Notes under the pieces: generated by a model
Told to the model about the DNA's origin: nothing
Seen by the model: only the letters and a program-made list of their open reading frames with translations
Databases searched by the model: none
Origin: an uncultured Archangium sp.
GTDB taxonomy: Bacteria; Myxococcota; Myxococcia; Myxococcales; Myxococcaceae
Reading direction: 5' to 3'
Assembly (NCBI GenBank): GCA_946479335.1
Contig: CAMLFP010000294.1
Coordinates: forward strand, 1-7,110
Length of the DNA: 7,110 bases
Shown here: piece by piece, positions 5,505 through 7,110 of the stretch
How positions within the stretch are numbered: position 1 is the first letter of the stretch
Layout: every line of letters starts with the position of its first letter
Made by a program: the position numbers and the translations under genes

Positions 5505-7110
5505 ATGGAACGCTTGCAGAAGTTTTTGTCGCGCGCGGGAGTTGCCTCGCGGCGCCACGCTGAAGAATTGATTGTCGAAGGCCGCGTGAAGGTGAACGGC
5601 AAGGTGGTCGATGAGCTCGGCTCCCGCGTCGACCCCTCGAAGGATCTCGTGCTGCTCGACGGCAAGCTGGTCTCGCCGTCGGCGGAGCGGAAGTACTTCT
5701 TGTTCTACAAGCCGCCCGGGGTGGTCACGACGTTGTCTGACCCCGAAGGCCGGCCGTCGGTCGGCGACTACGCGCAGGACACCGGCGGTCGCGTGTTCCC
5801 CGTGGGCCGCCTCGACTACGACGCCGAAGGCGCGCTGATCCTCACCGACGATGGCGACCTCGCGAACAAGCTGATGCACCCGAGTCATCAGGTGCCGCGC
5901 GTGTACCTCGCGAAGGTGAAGGGCGTACCCGACGGAGAATCGCTGCAGAAGTTGATCACCGGCGTGCGCCTCGAAGACGGCATGGCGAACGCGGTCGAGG
6001 TGCGCCTCTTCCGCGAGGTGAAGGCCAACACGTGGGTGAAGATCGTGGTGACGGAAGGTCGCCAGCACCTCGTGAAGCGGTTGTTCGCGGCCATCGGTCA
6101 CCCCGTCGTGCGTCTGTATCGCCCGTCGCACGCGAGCTTGAGCGTGCACGGTCTGCGGCCCGGTGAGCTCCGCGCGTTGACCAACGATGAGATTCGTCGC
6201 GTGAAGGCGATGGCTGAAGGTGAGCTGCAGCCGGAGGCTCCGCTGCATCTGCCCGCGCGCCGACATGGGCACGCCGCGCCCGGCTTCGAGCCGGAGCCGG
6301 AGGACGAAGAGGAGCGCGCTCCGGTGGCTGCCGCTGAGTCACGTGACGACGCCGCTCCACCGCCTCAGCAGGAAGAGCTCTTTTCCGCGAAGGCGGAGGA
6401 GCCTGAGGGTGGCCCTGCGTTCCGCAGCGGGTCGAACCGTCGCGACTTCACGAAAGCGCGCGCGGGCGACGAGAAGAGCGGCGGCGGGTATCGCGACTCG
6501 AAGAGCAAGTTCTCGCGCGGTGCGCAGAACCGCACCGGCGTGTCGAAGAGCGGTTTCGCGCGCGGCACCAGAGACACCTTCAAAGGCGGTGCGCCGAAGC
6601 CCTACGCAGGTGCGCCGAAGAAGTTCTCTCGCGACGGCGACGAGCGCGGTGGCGCGCCGAGGGGCGGCTTCTCGCGCGACGGTCGTGACGGAGGGGAAGG
6701 CGGCTTCCGCGGTCGTCCGTCAAAGCCCGGGTTCACGCGCGCGGCGGATCGAGATGGTGCGTCGAAGCGCGCGTACTCGCGGCCTCCGCGTGACGGTGGC
6801 GAAGGCGCACGCGACGGAGGCGAAGGTGGCTTCTCCCGCGGTGGCGCGTCAAAGGGCCGCTTCTCGCGCGACGGCGAACGCGGTGGCGCGTCAAAGGGCC
6901 GCTTCTCGCGCGACGGTGAGCGCGGTGGCGCGTCAAAGGGCCGCTTCTCGCGCGACGGCGAGCGCGGTGGCGCGTCAAAGGGCCGCTTCTCGCGCGACGG
7001 CGAGCGCGGGGGCGCGTCAAAGGGCCGCTTCTCGCGCGACGGCGAACGCGGTGGTGCGTCAAAGGGCCGCTTCTCGCGCGACGGCGAACGCGGTGGCGCG
7101 TCAAAGGGCC
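5505..7110 (+). CDS. rluB: 23S rRNA pseudouridine synthase (RluB/RsuA family) with repetitive disordered tail; 3' end beyond window
   Basis: The frame opens at ATG 5505, two bases after scpB, with GGAG at 5493-5496, and has no stop within the window (535 residues seen). Residues 1-45 form an S4 RNA-binding domain (MERLQKFLSRAGVASRRHAE...GRVKVNG). The catalytic domain spans about 63-235: YFLFYKPPGVVTT, then GRLDYDAEGALILTDDG with catalytic Asp104, MHPSHQVPRVYLAKVKG, and TEGRQHLVKRLFAAIGHPVVRL. The last motif differs from the usual EGRNRQVRRM, keeping GR and a later KR pair. The enzyme converts a uridine of 23S rRNA (U2605 for E. coli RluB) to pseudouridine during ribosome maturation; choice of RluB over other RsuA-family members is by context and length. 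From about 240 a long low-complexity tail follows: an acidic Pro/Ala/Glu section (261-303), then a basic Gly/Arg/Ser/Asp section with RGG-like and FSRDG motifs, ending in perfect 14-residue repeats from residue 446. The tail probably binds RNA non-specifically. Confidence 0.92.
   Translation, partial: MERLQKFLSRAGVASRRHAEELIVEGRVKVNGKVVDELGSRVDPSKDLVLLDGKLVSPSAERKYFLFYKPPGVVTTLSDPEGRPSVGDYAQDTGGRVFPVGRLDYDAEGALILTDDGDLANKLMHPSHQVPRVYLAKVKGVPDGESLQKLITGVRLEDGMANAVEVRLFREVKANTWVKIVVTEGRQHLVKRLFAAIGHPVVRLYRPSHASLSVHGLRPGELRALTNDEIRRVKAMAEGELQPEAPLHLPARRHGHAAPGFEPEPEDEEERAPVAAAESRDDAAPPPQQEELFSAKAEEPEGGPAFRSGSNRRDFTKARAGDEKSGGGYRDSKSKFSRGAQNRTGVSKSGFARGTRDTFKGGAPKPYAGAPKKFSRDGDERGGAPRGGFSRDGRDGGEGGFRGRPSKPGFTRAADRDGASKRAYSRPPRDGGEGARDGGEGGFSRGGASKGRFSRDGERGGASKGRFSRDGERGGASKGRFSRDGERGGASKGRFSRDGERGGASKGRFSRDGERGGASKGRFSRDGERGGASKG
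6840..7110 (+). repeat. In-frame 42-bp tandem repeat within rluB, six full copies plus a partial, continuing past the window
   Basis: Full units start at 6840, 6882, 6924, 6966, 7008 and 7050, and a seventh is cut at 7110 after 19 bases. Each unit encodes the same 14 residues, GGASKGRFSRDGER. Copies differ only at third codon positions: GGC/GGT and GAA/GAG near the end of the unit, GGT/GGG at the first codon, GGC/GGT at the second. All seven copies use the Ser codon TCA, while Ser elsewhere in the window is mostly TCG, TCC or AGC, pointing to amplification of one founder unit. Degenerate relatives (KFSRDGDERGGAPRGGFSRD at protein 373-392) precede the array. There are no spacers, so it is not a CRISPR. 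Confidence 0.95.

Noticed and set aside
4734..6272. 512-codon minus-strand frame across scpB and rluB
   Set aside because: It is opposite well-supported genes, has no recognisable motif and has composition typical of a shadow frame.
6733..7104. Minus-strand frame encoding a regular Arg-rich repeat protein
   Set aside because: It is the antisense reading of the 42-bp repeat; the plus-strand frame is continuous with the S4 and synthase domains and carries the silent-only variation expected of the true frame.
6840..7110. Regular repeats considered as a CRISPR array or minisatellite outside genes
   Set aside because: Units abut with no spacers, the period is a multiple of three, and the reading frame runs through all copies.

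Overview
The window reads as an ordinary chromosomal stretch of a GC-rich bacterium. G/C dominates third codon positions in every gene, all genes lie on the + strand, and the order is trpS, scpA, scpB, then an RluB-type pseudouridine synthase with a long disordered tail. That gene set, with a subtilase carrying a membrane anchor, is most reminiscent of Myxococcota (former Deltaproteobacteria). This is inference from content and style, not a database match.

Layout: (1) positions 1-530 hold the 3' part of an alpha/beta-hydrolase-like gene cut by the window edge. (2) 586-2334 is an exported S8 (subtilisin-like) serine peptidase with a complete catalytic set and about five C-terminal membrane segments. 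(3) 2335-2550 is a 71-residue protein of unknown function that starts on the base after the peptidase stop. (4) 2564-3541 is tryptophanyl-tRNA synthetase. (5) 3542-3638 is the only noticeable gap downstream of position 585; it holds a strong Shine-Dalgarno sequence, two tandem hairpins and an ambiguous scpA start. (6) scpA (about 3639-4508) and scpB (4495-5502) overlap by 14 bases and encode the kleisin and winged-helix partners of the SMC condensin. (7) 5505 to the window end is an RluB/RsuA-family 23S rRNA pseudouridine synthase that runs off the edge inside a 42-bp in-frame tandem repeat.

From 586 onward the genes are tightly packed (gaps of 0, 13, about 97, -14 and 2 bases), so much of this could be one transcription unit, perhaps divided at the trpS-scpA gap. 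The peptidase and its small partner form a translationally close pair. ScpA and ScpB act together with SMC in chromosome compaction and segregation. TrpRS and the pseudouridine synthase belong to translation and ribosome maturation.

I found no mobile element, CRISPR array, tRNA or rRNA gene, and no convincing new biological system. The items most worth a second look are the nearly perfect 14-residue repeats of the pseudouridine synthase, whose copies differ only at synonymous sites; the apparent loss of the catalytic histidine in the hydrolase-like protein; the polytopic tail of the subtilase; and the trpS-scpA leader.
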